Shown here one piece after another: positions 1 to 7,240 of a stretch of 13,487 bases of DNA. The DNA is taken from the NCBI GenBank assembly GCA_002327725.1, contig DCXP01000006.1, forward strand, positions 1 through 13,487. The letters are read 5' to 3'. The stretch's first letter is position 1. Each line of letters begins with the position of its first letter. This stretch comes from Proteobacteria bacterium UBA2133 (GTDB lineage Bacteria > Pseudomonadota > Gammaproteobacteria > Arenicellales > UBA868). Below the pieces are notes generated by a model, which ran no database searches, was not told the DNA's origin, and saw nothing but the letters and a program-made list of their open reading frames with translations. A program made the position numbers and the translations under genes.

Positions 1-70
1 AAAGAAAGCGACCCGGAAAAAAGCCCGACGGCGCTGATTAGACTGCTCACCCGGTCCGCCGGGTCAGTAC
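1..70 (+). other. Tail of an upstream gene, reading frame unresolved
   Basis: All three plus frames are open from the left edge and stop early, at 35-37 (TGA), 39-41 (TAG) and 85-87 (TAA). The frame ending at 37 encodes a very basic tail, KKATRKKARRR, which would be a plausible C-terminus. The frame ending at 87 would put its stop codon inside the loop of the terminator hairpin. I cannot decide between them from so few codons. A separate perfect inverted repeat, ACCCGG/CCGGGT with a TCCG loop, lies at 49-64. It has no T-run after it, so it is not a terminator on its own. The strong terminator just downstream supports a plus-strand gene ending here. Confidence 0.3.
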
Positions 71-104
71 AAAAGGCGACGGCCTAAGCCGTCGCCTTTT
101 TATT
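71..104. terminator. Strong bidirectional intrinsic terminator
   Basis: A perfect 13-base inverted repeat, AAAAGGCGACGGC and its complement, occupies 71-83 and 88-100 around a four-base CTAA loop. A T-run follows on the plus strand (97-102) and the mirror T-run exists on the minus strand. It can therefore end both the plus-strand gene entering from the left and the minus-strand membrane-protein gene, whose stop codon (100-102) touches the right arm. Confidence 0.9.
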
Positions 105-606
105 GTGCTGAGCCTGGCTGATAACCGTGCCCCTGAACGGCGCGCACGGTGTATTGCCAGTCGGCGGTCCCCCGAACCTGGACCCGGGGGAAAGTGATGC
201 TGACGCTGAAATCACGGGCCTGTCCCGGCGGGACAATCAGCGCAATCTGCGGGGTGGCGACGCCGAGTACCGGGCAGTTTCCGGCGGTGCGTTCCGAGTC
301 ACTATGACAGTCGCGTAACTGGACCTGCAATGTAGCCTCCGATAACTCGGCGTCAGCCGAGCGGTTCTCGAGCCGGCCACTCAAGTCAAAACTGCCCGCG
401 TAGGCCGGGACGATACGGACCATCGAAAGGTACACATCCGATGCCGACATCCGGACAGACTCACGCTCTTTTTCTCCGGGGATCAACTGCAGCATCAGAA
501 CCGCGCCCGCTATCAGCACGGCCAGAATACCAAATGCCAGGCGCGGGTAGCGTGCTGCGGTCACCACCAGCGCCAACGCAATGATGCCAATCAGTACCCA
601 GTGCAT
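100..606 (-). CDS. Membrane-anchored protein of unknown function with two N-terminal helices
   Basis: This 168-residue protein is not one I recognise. Two hydrophobic stretches, roughly residues 3-17 and 22-43, form a hairpin or anchor at the N-terminus. The rest (about 48-168) is soluble and rich in alternating hydrophobic residues (for example FDLSGRLENRS and GTADWQYTVRAVQ), which suggests a beta-sandwich or FxLYD-like extracytoplasmic domain. That fold is inferred from pattern only. Two cysteines in the domain (in RDCHSD and GNCPV) could form a disulfide if it faces the periplasm. The ATG start at 604-606 has a GGGA ribosome-binding element about eight bases upstream. The gene is divergent from nadA across a short promoter region and ends in the bidirectional terminator. 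Real-gene evidence is the coherent membrane-anchor pattern, the start signal and the terminator. Confidence 0.75.
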   Translation of the reverse strand: MHWVLIGIIALALVVTAARYPRLAFGILAVLIAGAVLMLQLIPGEKERESVRMSASDVYLSMVRIVPAYAGSFDLSGRLENRSADAELSEATLQVQLRDCHSDSERTAGNCPVLGVATPQIALIVPPGQARDFSVSITFPRVQVRGTADWQYTVRAVQGHGYQPGSAQ

Positions 607-630
607 AAAATGTGTCCCGGTTTACCTTGG

Positions 631-646
631 ATGGTATATATACCAT
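631..646. promoter_or_regulatory. Perfect 16-base palindrome in the divergent nadA promoter region
   Basis: The sequence ATGGTATATATACCAT is its own reverse complement. It sits between the divergent start codons of the membrane-protein gene (606) and nadA (702). Its core TATATA or TATACC could also serve as a -10 element for either direction. No good -35 partner is visible at 17 bases on either strand. A dimeric repressor site, perhaps for NAD-responsive control of nadA, is possible, but I cannot assign it to a named regulator. Confidence 0.45.
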
Positions 647-701
647 TGTCGCCGGTTATCCGGCGGGAGTCGTCGCCGACCAAACTGCAGCAATTGTCCC
701 T

Positions 702-1760
702 ATGCCAACCCCCAACCAAAGCGCAAGCGACAGCGTCGACATTGCTGAGAAAGCGAGGCTGGCCCGAGACGCGGTGCGTGCGTCCCCTGAGCCCGAGGTG
801 CGGCGTTCGCTTCAGCAGCAGGCAACACAACTGCTCTCATGCGAAGATGCGGTACTCGTCGCCCATTACTACGTTGACAGCGATCTGCAGGAGCTTGCTG
901 AAGACACTGGGGGCTGTGTGGCTGACTCTCTGGAGATGGCCCGCTTCGGCGTCACCCATCCGGCCGGCACGGTCATTGTCGCAGGCGTGCGCTTCATGGG
1001 AGAGACGGCAAAGATTTTGAGTCCGGAAAAAAGGGTGTTGCTGGTTGAACCGGCAGCGGAGTGCTCTTTGGATCTTGGCTGCCCCGCCGACGCGTTCAGT
1101 GCATTCTGCGACCAGCATCCGGAACGGACTGTGGTCGTCTATGCGAATACCAGCGTGCGGGTCAAGGCACGGGCGGACTGGGTGGTGACCTCGTCGATCG
1201 CGCTGGACCTCGTGGGCGACCTTTCTGCCAGGGGCGAAAAAATGATCTGGGCGCCCGACCGGTACCTCGGAGACTATGTCAGGCGACAGACCGGCGCTGA
1301 CCTCATGCTCTGGGAGGGAAGCTGCATTGTCCACGAGGAATTCAAGGGCGAGGTACTCTCCAACCTCAGGAAACAGCACCCGCAGGCCAAGGTTCTGGTG
1401 CACCCGGAGTCTCCCGCTTCTGTGATCGATCTGGCCGATGTGGTTGGGTCGACCAGCCAGTTAATCGAAGCGGCACAACAGCTGCAAGCGTCTTTTTTCA
1501 TTGTCGCAACCGAAGAGGGGATTCTGCACAAGATGCGCCAGAGCGCCCCCGATAAAACCTTCGTCGCCGCGCCGACGGCCGGAGAAGGCGCCACCTGCGT
1601 CAGCTGTGCGCACTGCCCATGGATGAAGATGAATGATCTTCAACGCCTGATTGGGGCATTACGGTCCGGAAGCGGCGAAGTGTTCATCGATGAAGAGGTG
1701 CGGGCCCGCGCCGCCGTTCCCATCAACCGGATGGTTGAATATGGGCGCAAACGCACATAA
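702..1760 (+). CDS. nadA: Quinolinate synthase NadA
   Basis: NadA condenses iminoaspartate with dihydroxyacetone phosphate to quinolinate in de novo NAD synthesis, using a [4Fe-4S] cluster in the cytosol. The protein aligns with E. coli NadA along nearly its whole length, including AHYY near the N-terminus, GGCVADSLEMARFG, VAGVRFMGETAKILSPEK, NTSVRVKARADWVVTSS and PTAGEGATC. Counting from the ATG at 702, the three cluster cysteines are Cys121 (AECSLDLGC), Cys208 (GSCIVH) and Cys305 (last Cys of CVSCAHC). From this start the protein has 352 residues, close to the 347 of E. coli. An in-frame GTG at 612 would add 30 residues with no match to the family and would run through the palindrome, so I prefer 702. 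No clear Shine-Dalgarno sequence precedes it. hemH follows 15 bases after the stop, so the two are probably cotranscribed. Confidence 0.96.
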   Translation: MPTPNQSASDSVDIAEKARLARDAVRASPEPEVRRSLQQQATQLLSCEDAVLVAHYYVDSDLQELAEDTGGCVADSLEMARFGVTHPAGTVIVAGVRFMGETAKILSPEKRVLLVEPAAECSLDLGCPADAFSAFCDQHPERTVVVYANTSVRVKARADWVVTSSIALDLVGDLSARGEKMIWAPDRYLGDYVRRQTGADLMLWEGSCIVHEEFKGEVLSNLRKQHPQAKVLVHPESPASVIDLADVVGSTSQLIEAAQQLQASFFIVATEEGILHKMRQSAPDKTFVAAPTAGEGATCVSCAHCPWMKMNDLQRLIGALRSGSGEVFIDEEVRARAAVPINRMVEYGRKRT

Positions 1761-1775
1761 CCACCCTGTATCGTC

Positions 1776-2822
1776 ATGAGATACCAACGTGGACTTCTGC
1801 GTGAGGCGGCGGATCGTACCGGGGTGCTGCTGGTCAATCTGGGAACTCCCGAAGCCCCCACGGTGTCCGCTGTTCGGCGCTATCTTGGTGAGTTCCTGCA
1901 TGACCACCGCGTAGTGGAACTGACCCGCTGGATATGGTGCCTTATCCTGCACGGCATCATTCTGCGTACCCGACCCAGACGGAGCGCCGCGGCATACACG
2001 AAAATATGGAGCGAGACGGGTTCACCACTGATGTCGCTGATGAGCACTTTGGCCGAGCGGCTTGATACCCATTTTAAGCAACACTACGGCAGCAATACCT
2101 GCGTTGCCATGGCCATGCGTTATGGACAGCCCTCTGTGAAGCAGTCGCTGCAAAGCCTGGCCGACTCCGGCATGACCCGCATGGTCGTGGTGCCGCTCTA
2201 CCCCCAGTATTCCTGCAGTACCACAGCCTCTGTCTACGATGCCGTCGGCGAGACACTTCGCGGCTGGCGCAATCTGCCTGCGGTACACATCGTGCGGGAC
2301 TATCATCTTGCCGAAGGCTACCTGGACGCCCTCACCGCCTCGGTACAAGAACATTGGGATCGGCACGCTAGAGCCGAAAAGCTCGTCATTTCTTTCCACG
2401 GCACACCGCAGAGATACGCCGACCAGGGAGACCCATACCACCTTCAATGTGAACGCACCGCGACGGCACTCGCGCAGCGCCTTGGACTTACCCCGGAGCA
2501 CTGGGTGCTGTCATTCCAGTCACGCGTCGGCCGTGCACCATGGCTACGCCCATACACCGATGAAACCCTGCGTTCGCTGGCCCAACAGGGCACCAGACAC
2601 GTTGACCTGATCTGCCCCGGCTTTGCGGTGGACTGTCTGGAAACGCTTGAAGAGATTGCAAAGGAGAATGCCGATATCTTTCGCGAGGCCGGCGGTCAGG
2701 GTTTCGCCTATATCTCCTGCCTTAATGACCGAACCGACCACGTCAAGGCACTCGCCGAGGTCATCCGTGTCGAAGCCCCCAACTGGTTTCCCGAAAACAC
2801 CGGCCTGCCTGCCGGGTCATAG
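1776..2822 (+). CDS. hemH: Ferrochelatase HemH
   Basis: Ferrochelatase inserts Fe2+ into protoporphyrin IX, the last step of haem synthesis, at the inner face of the cytoplasmic membrane. The 348-residue protein carries the family landmarks in order: GVLLVNLGTPEAP near the N-terminus, SPLM, VVVPLYPQYSCSTTASV, ISFHGTPQRYADQGDPY with the metal-binding His208, FQSRVGRAPWL-PYTDET, and CPGFAVDCLETLEE with Glu289. The E. coli enzyme has 320 residues; the extra length here is a slightly longer N-terminus and a C-terminal tail after the conserved CLN element. The ATG at 1776 lies 15 bases after nadA, without an evident Shine-Dalgarno sequence, which suggests translation within a nadA-hemH transcript. 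The stop codon lies 3 bases from the stop of the convergent aroE gene. Confidence 0.96.
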   Translation: MRYQRGLLREAADRTGVLLVNLGTPEAPTVSAVRRYLGEFLHDHRVVELTRWIWCLILHGIILRTRPRRSAAAYTKIWSETGSPLMSLMSTLAERLDTHFKQHYGSNTCVAMAMRYGQPSVKQSLQSLADSGMTRMVVVPLYPQYSCSTTASVYDAVGETLRGWRNLPAVHIVRDYHLAEGYLDALTASVQEHWDRHARAEKLVISFHGTPQRYADQGDPYHLQCERTATALAQRLGLTPEHWVLSFQSRVGRAPWLRPYTDETLRSLAQQGTRHVDLICPGFAVDCLETLEEIAKENADIFREAGGQGFAYISCLNDRTDHVKALAEVIRVEAPNWFPENTGLPAGS

Positions 2823-2836
2823 CGTTTAACGAACGC
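2822..2836. other. Small inverted repeat at the convergent hemH/aroE stops
   Basis: GCGTT and AACGC pair around a five-base loop and cover the last base of the hemH stop and the whole aroE stop. The stem is only five pairs and no T-run follows on either strand, so it is at best a weak structure. No ordinary terminator separates the two convergent genes. Confidence 0.2.
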
Positions 2837-3674
2837 CTGATCTCAGGGTGCTCATCACAGGCGCCGTCTGCGGGCGCTGGCGGTGCCAAATCCAGAATGA
2901 CTCGGCTGCCTGTTCCACCAGCATACCGAGACCATCCACCGCTTGCGCCACGCCCAGCCCCAATGCCCAGCGCATAAACGCGGTTGGCTGATCAGCATAC
3001 GCCAGGTCGTAGGCGGTGCTACCCGAGTGGAAGACGGCTTCCGGCAGCGCCGGCACTTCGCTGGACAGACTCGCCGCGGTTGCGTTGATAACAAGATCAA
3101 AGGGATCAGAAATCTCGTCGAACGCACAGGGATACACCTCGCCGGGTGAGCCGATCAAAGCGGCGAGTTCGCGGGCACGCGATGCCGTGCGGTTAGCGAT
3201 GACCATGCAGGCGGGCCTGGTTTGCAGAAGCGGCTGCGCAATCCCTCGAGCCGCACCCCCGGCACCGACAATCAGCACCCGTGCATCAGCACAGGAGACG
3301 CTGAGGTTCTGTTGCAGATCGCGCACCAGACCAATCCCGTCGGTGTTGTCCCCGATGACCTGATCGTTCTCTGAAAAAGACAGCGTATTGACCGCGTTTG
3401 CAATCCGGGCGCGCTCCGATACCTCATCGGAGAGTCGAAAGGCAACCTCCTTGAAAGGTAATGTGACGTTCAGCCCCGCCATACCGCCGGCCTGAAGGTT
3501 TCGAACACCCTGTTCAAAGGCGATCGGGTCAAGCGCAATCGCCTCGTAGGCCAGTGATACGTTACACTGGCGGGCGAAAGCCTCGTGGATCTGCGGTGAT
3601 TTACTGTGCATAACAGGATGACCCACAACGGCGAAGCGGCGTCTGTGGTTCTTGAAGTCAAAAAGATCGGTCAT
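2826..3674 (-). CDS. aroE: Shikimate dehydrogenase AroE (NADP-dependent)
   Basis: AroE reduces 3-dehydroshikimate to shikimate with NADPH in the cytosolic pathway to aromatic amino acids and chorismate. Counting from the ATG at 3674 the protein has 282 residues (E. coli 272). It shows the substrate-binding GHPVMHSKSPQIHEAF (18-33), LNVTLPFKE with catalytic Lys75, NAVNTL, GDNTDGIG with catalytic Asp112, the nucleotide-binding GAGGAARG (137-144), the NRT of the NADP phosphate site, and GLGMLVEQAAESFWIW near the end. The frame stays open upstream to an ATG at 3770, but those 32 extra residues match nothing in the family, and a -10-like TATAGT lies between the two starts. The gene is divergent from glnE and convergent with hemH. 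Confidence 0.96.
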   Translation of the reverse strand: MTDLFDFKNHRRRFAVVGHPVMHSKSPQIHEAFARQCNVSLAYEAIALDPIAFEQGVRNLQAGGMAGLNVTLPFKEVAFRLSDEVSERARIANAVNTLSFSENDQVIGDNTDGIGLVRDLQQNLSVSCADARVLIVGAGGAARGIAQPLLQTRPACMVIANRTASRARELAALIGSPGEVYPCAFDEISDPFDLVINATAASLSSEVPALPEAVFHSGSTAYDLAYADQPTAFMRWALGLGVAQAVDGLGMLVEQAAESFWIWHRQRPQTAPVMSTLRSGVR

Positions 3675-3707
3675 CGGTATGCGGATTACAACGCTGCGAC
3701 GCGGGGG

Positions 3708-3713
3708 ACTATA
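3708..3713 (-). promoter_or_regulatory. Possible -10 element for aroE
   Basis: On the minus strand this reads TATAGT, five of six matches to the sigma-70 consensus. It would place transcription initiation about 30 bases before the preferred aroE ATG at 3674 and downstream of the alternative start at 3770. The -35 region at the right distance is poor, so this is tentative. Confidence 0.3.
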
Positions 3714-3774
3714 GCCGAGTTTGGGACAGCCATCGTGACCCATCACGCCGCGGGATTTCATATCGTCCAAACCT

Positions 3775-3779
3775 GAAGG
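3775..3779 (+). promoter_or_regulatory. Ribosome-binding site of glnE
   Basis: GAAGG lies six bases before the ATG at 3786 and supports that start, which also matches the N-terminal length of the E. coli protein. Confidence 0.6.
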
Positions 3780-3785
3780 TCACAG

Positions 3786-6644
3786 ATGGAATCTCGATCC
3801 CCCACGCCACAGCGTGCCGCGCTCGACCTGCCGCCTGAAGTAGAGACCCTGGTGCAGCAACAGCTCACCCGTCTTAAGGACCTTCGGCATCAGCACGGGA
3901 TGCAGGCCATTGCCCAATCCCAATGGGACGCTTTGCCGGACATCCTGGTGGGCAGCGATTTCATTGCCCGTGCACTGATGGGCACTCGGGCATTGATGGA
4001 CCACCTTGATGCCGTCGAAAACCCCGCCGACCTTGACCACCTGCGACAACGCGTCGAGGCAATCAGCGGACCCCGTGAACAGGTCGCTGCTGCGCTCAGA
4101 AGGGTGCGCCAGGAGGTGATTGTCGGCCTCGGTTGGCGTGATCTCGCGGGTCTTGCACCGCTTCCGGAAGTGCTGGAGACCTTGTCAACCCTGGCCGATA
4201 CCGCGATCGGCGTGGCGTTGACCTGCGCTTACGCTGAACTGCGGGAACGCTTCGGTGAACCCATCGGCGAAAGCAGCGGTAACCCGGTCCAGTTAAGCGT
4301 CCTCGGGCTTGGAAAACTGGGCGGGCGGGAACTCAACATGTCCTCAGATGTCGATCTTGTTTTTGCCTACCGGGAAAACGGCGCGACCGATGGTGCACGA
4401 TCCATCAGCAACCATGAGTTTTTTATCAAGCTCGGGCAGGTGCTGATTGATATTCTGCAGACACCCACTGATGAGGGCATCGTCTTCAGGGTCGATATGC
4501 GGCTTCGCCCCAACGGTGAAAGCGGGCCGTTGGCGCTGTCCTTCGACGCCATGGATCATTATTTTCTGACCCACGGTCGGGACTGGGAGCGTTATGCGCT
4601 GATCAAGGCACGCCCTGTCGCCGGCGACATCACCGGCGGCCACGATCTTCTGAAAAACCTTCGGCCTTTCGTTTACCGGAAATACCTCGACTTCGGCGCC
4701 TTTGAGTCCATCCGGACCATGAAGACGCTGATCGAACGTGAACTCGCCAAAAAACCGCTTGCAGGTAACGTCAAACTCGGCCGCGGCGGGATTCGGGAGA
4801 TCGAGTTCATCGTACAAAGTCACCAACTGATCTACGGGGGACGAGACCCTGCGTTGCGTACCTCTTCCCTGTACGACGCACTGGCAGTTCTTAAAGACAG
4901 CGGAATTATCCCCGGCAACGACTGCGCGATGATGCGCCGGCACTACGACTTTCTGCGCGTACTGGAGCACCGCCTCCAGATCATGGATGATGCCCAAACC
5001 CACACGGTGCCGGTTGAACCGCTTGTCCGGACCCGTATCGCACTCGCGATGGGGTACCCAGAGGCAAAGGCGCTCGGTGCCGGGCTGGCATCAGTCAACG
5101 ACGATGTGCACCAGTTATTCCTTGCAGTTTTTCATCGCGAGCGAGGACCTCAAGCCGAGGAGAACGATCCGCTTTTTGCCGATATCTGGCAGGACACACT
5201 GGCGCCATCGGATCAGGTGGAACAGCTCCAGGCGCTCGGCTTTGGCGACGCGCAGCAGGTACTCACCATGCTGGCCGGCATCCGCCACAGCCGTTTCTAT
5301 CAGGCTTTCTCGCGCGAGGGTCGTGAGCGACTGGACACACTGATGCCGATGGTACTCAAGACATGTGCAAAGACCGATGACCCGGACACGGCAATCAGCC
5401 GGGTGCTGTTTGTGATCGAGTCCATCGGCCGGCGTTCAGCGTATCTCGCCCTGCTGAGTGAAAACCCCCTCGCGCTCTCTCAACTGACCCGCCTGGTCAG
5501 CGCTTCCAGTGAAATCAGCCACTGGATCGCCGGGCACCCGGTGATCCTCGACGAACTGATCGATCCGATCGCGGCGGACCAGGCGCAGGGCCACAAAGAT
5601 ATCGCAGAGGAACTGCAGCGCAAACTTGGCTCGCCTGACGGAGATGATCTTGAGGCAGCCATGGAAACGCTGCGCGAGTACCGTCAGGCCTACAGTCTTC
5701 GGGTCGCCGCCGCGGATGTCGCTGGGCTGATTGATGTCGATAGCGTGGCGGCATCACTCAGCGCGCTGGCCCAGGCGCTGTTGTGCCAGGCGCTTGCGCT
5801 GGCCGAGCGGACACTGAAGACGCGCGAGCGGCCGCAATCGGATACCCAGCTTGGCATTATTGCCTACGGCAAGCTCGGGAGCCGGGAACTTGGGTATCAC
5901 TCGGATCTGGACATCGTGTTCATTTACGAACAGCCGGAATCGGAGGACACGCCGGCCACCATGGCAAGACGTCACTACTTTGGCAGGCTGGTGCAGCGGC
6001 TGGTTCACATACTGACCACGCACACGCCGGCAGGTGAGGTGTATTCGATTGATACGCGGCTTCGTCCCAGCGGCAATGCCGGAACGGTCGTCACTCCGAT
6101 AAAGGCCTATCACGAGTACCTCTCTACATCCGCGTGGACCTTTGAGCATCAGGCACTGGTTCGCGCCCGGCTGGTGGCGGGAAGCGACGCTCTGAAAAAA
6201 CGTTTCGAAAACATCCGGCGCAGCATCCTGTGCCGACCACGAGAGGCGGCCGACCTGCAAAAGGCGCTTCGCGACATGCGCCGGCGGATGCGGCAGCACC
6301 ACGGACACACGAGTAAGCCCGGATTTGATCTTAAGCACGATCGCGGAGGGCTTATCGATATCGAGTTTCTGTGCCAGTACCTGGTACTTCGATTTGCCTC
6401 ACAGGAGCCAGAGTTGACGGAGTGCCGGGGCAATCTTCAGATCATTTCCAAACTCGCCAATTCAGGCAGGATTTCACACGACACAGCAGCCACGCTTTCG
6501 CGGACGCTGCGCCTGTACCTTGCGCAAGGCAACGCCCGCAAACTCAGCCGCCGTGAAGCACGCCTGCCCGCTGAGGCCTTCGAGCCCGAGCGCGAGGCGA
6601 TCGGCAGGCTGTGGCGCTGCTATCTGGAACCGGATCGACCCTGA
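3786..6644 (+). CDS. glnE: Bifunctional glutamine synthetase adenylyltransferase / adenylyl-removing enzyme GlnE
   Basis: GlnE adds AMP to glutamine synthetase, or removes it, in response to the PII protein and glutamine, so setting ammonia assimilation. The protein has 952 residues (E. coli 946) and two nucleotidyltransferase domains. The N-terminal, deadenylylating one has GLGKLGGRELNMSSDVDLVF with Asp188 and Asp190. The C-terminal, adenylylating one has AYGKLGSRELGYHSDLDIVF with Asp707 and Asp709. Each is followed by a helical segment carrying the RLRP and GRGGIREIEF or DRGGLIDIEF motifs. All metal-binding aspartates are present, so both activities should be intact. It is divergent from aroE, and an 86-base gap precedes the RibH-like gene. 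The glnE-ilvE-waaF neighbourhood is also found in Pseudomonas. Confidence 0.97.
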   Translation: MESRSPTPQRAALDLPPEVETLVQQQLTRLKDLRHQHGMQAIAQSQWDALPDILVGSDFIARALMGTRALMDHLDAVENPADLDHLRQRVEAISGPREQVAAALRRVRQEVIVGLGWRDLAGLAPLPEVLETLSTLADTAIGVALTCAYAELRERFGEPIGESSGNPVQLSVLGLGKLGGRELNMSSDVDLVFAYRENGATDGARSISNHEFFIKLGQVLIDILQTPTDEGIVFRVDMRLRPNGESGPLALSFDAMDHYFLTHGRDWERYALIKARPVAGDITGGHDLLKNLRPFVYRKYLDFGAFESIRTMKTLIERELAKKPLAGNVKLGRGGIREIEFIVQSHQLIYGGRDPALRTSSLYDALAVLKDSGIIPGNDCAMMRRHYDFLRVLEHRLQIMDDAQTHTVPVEPLVRTRIALAMGYPEAKALGAGLASVNDDVHQLFLAVFHRERGPQAEENDPLFADIWQDTLAPSDQVEQLQALGFGDAQQVLTMLAGIRHSRFYQAFSREGRERLDTLMPMVLKTCAKTDDPDTAISRVLFVIESIGRRSAYLALLSENPLALSQLTRLVSASSEISHWIAGHPVILDELIDPIAADQAQGHKDIAEELQRKLGSPDGDDLEAAMETLREYRQAYSLRVAAADVAGLIDVDSVAASLSALAQALLCQALALAERTLKTRERPQSDTQLGIIAYGKLGSRELGYHSDLDIVFIYEQPESEDTPATMARRHYFGRLVQRLVHILTTHTPAGEVYSIDTRLRPSGNAGTVVTPIKAYHEYLSTSAWTFEHQALVRARLVAGSDALKKRFENIRRSILCRPREAADLQKALRDMRRRMRQHHGHTSKPGFDLKHDRGGLIDIEFLCQYLVLRFASQEPELTECRGNLQIISKLANSGRISHDTAATLSRTLRLYLAQGNARKLSRREARLPAEAFEPEREAIGRLWRCYLEPDRP

Positions 6645-6693
6645 TCCCGCCAGCGCGGACCTCGACCAGCGAACTGCAGGGGCTTTGATCAGA

Positions 6694-6699
6694 TAGAAT
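6694..6699 (+). promoter_or_regulatory. Possible -10 element for the RibH-like gene
   Basis: TAGAAT matches the sigma-70 -10 consensus at five of six bases and lies 31 bases before the preferred ATG. The hexamer 17 bases upstream (GAACTG) is a poor -35. A small inverted repeat, CGAGA/TCTCG at 6701-6714, follows it. Evidence is weak; the gene may instead be read through from glnE. Confidence 0.25.
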
Positions 6700-6730
6700 T
6701 CGAGACCTATCTCGCTCAACTGTGGCCCGA

Positions 6731-7141
6731 ATGACCGACGGTTTTGCAATTTCACTGGTGGTTGGTGCATTTCACCGAGAGGCCTGTGAGGCCATGGTCA
6801 GCGAAGCGCTGTCGGTCGCAAAGGCCTTAGCGCTTGATGTGCGTGAGGAGGTCTGGGTGCCCGGATCCATGGAGAAACCGCTGGCGGCAAAGCGGCTGCT
6901 CGCACGTGACGATATTGATGCGGTGGTGGTCCTTGGGATCATTGAGCGCGGCGAGACTGCGCACGGCCGGGTTATGGGGCAGGCCGTTATCCAGGCACTT
7001 ATCCATCTGCAGTTGGAGACCAACAAGCCTGTGGGTGTCGGCATACTGGGGCCGGAAATCCTGCCCGAGCAGATCCCGCCGCGCCTTGCACCCTATGCTC
7101 AGGCCGCGGTGCGGGCTGTGCATGCCATGTTGACCGGTTAG
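6731..7141 (+). CDS. ribH: 6,7-Dimethyl-8-ribityllumazine synthase, archaeal-type RibH
   Basis: Lumazine synthase condenses 5-amino-6-ribitylamino-uracil with dihydroxybutanone phosphate, the step before riboflavin synthase. The protein has 136 residues from the ATG (139 from an in-frame GTG at 6722); neither start has a clear Shine-Dalgarno sequence. In GTG numbering I see VVGAFHRE near residue 15, VPGSMEKPLAAKRLL (46-60), DDIDAVVVLG, RGETAHGRVMG with the presumed catalytic His81, and GILGPE followed by IPPR, whose Arg could bind phosphate. The GETxH form, the DDIDAVV stretch and the short length fit archaeal RibH better than E. coli RibH (156 residues, RGGTAHFEY). It stands alone between glnE and ilvE, not beside nusB or other rib genes. 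The fold is clear, but a changed role is possible, since Asn of the usual FN pair is His here. Confidence 0.82.
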   Translation: MTDGFAISLVVGAFHREACEAMVSEALSVAKALALDVREEVWVPGSMEKPLAAKRLLARDDIDAVVVLGIIERGETAHGRVMGQAVIQALIHLQLETNKPVGVGILGPEILPEQIPPRLAPYAQAAVRAVHAMLTG

Positions 7142-7174
7142 CGTCCGGCGTGGGTCCCATCGCTTTGCAGGTTT

Positions 7175-7183
7175 TGTAATAAT
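7175..7183 (+). promoter_or_regulatory. Possible extended -10 promoter for ilvE
   Basis: TGTAATAAT resembles an extended -10 element (TGn followed by AATAAT) in the 99-base gap between the RibH-like gene and ilvE, 57 bases before the ilvE start. No convincing -35 is needed for such promoters and none is seen. Tentative. Confidence 0.3.
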
Positions 7184-7229
7184 GCGCGACCGGCATTCCG
7201 TATCCGGGTATCAGGATGAAACTCACAAC

Positions 7230-7238
7230 AGGAAAAGG
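7230..7238 (+). promoter_or_regulatory. Ribosome-binding site of ilvE
   Basis: AGGAAAAGG ends three bases before the ATG at 7241, with its AGGA seven bases away, which clearly selects this start. Confidence 0.65.
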
Positions 7239-7240
7239 CG

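Noticed and set aside
49..64. Hairpin ACCCGG/CCGGGT as a second terminator
   Set aside because: No T-run follows it, and the much stronger terminator begins seven bases later.
612..701. N-terminal extension of nadA from GTG 612
   Set aside because: The 30 extra residues match nothing in NadA proteins and overlap the palindrome and likely promoter. Start 702 gives the usual family length.
3675..3770. N-terminal extension of aroE from an ATG at 3770
   Set aside because: The added residues lie outside the family, and a -10-like element sits between the two starts.
4344..5003. 219-codon open frame on the minus strand inside glnE
   Set aside because: It lies opposite a region with clear GlnE motifs, and its translation shows no family pattern. 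Long antisense frames are expected in GC-rich coding DNA.
5754..6338. 194-codon open frame on the minus strand inside glnE
   Set aside because: It is opposite the second nucleotidyltransferase domain of GlnE, which is clearly the coding strand.
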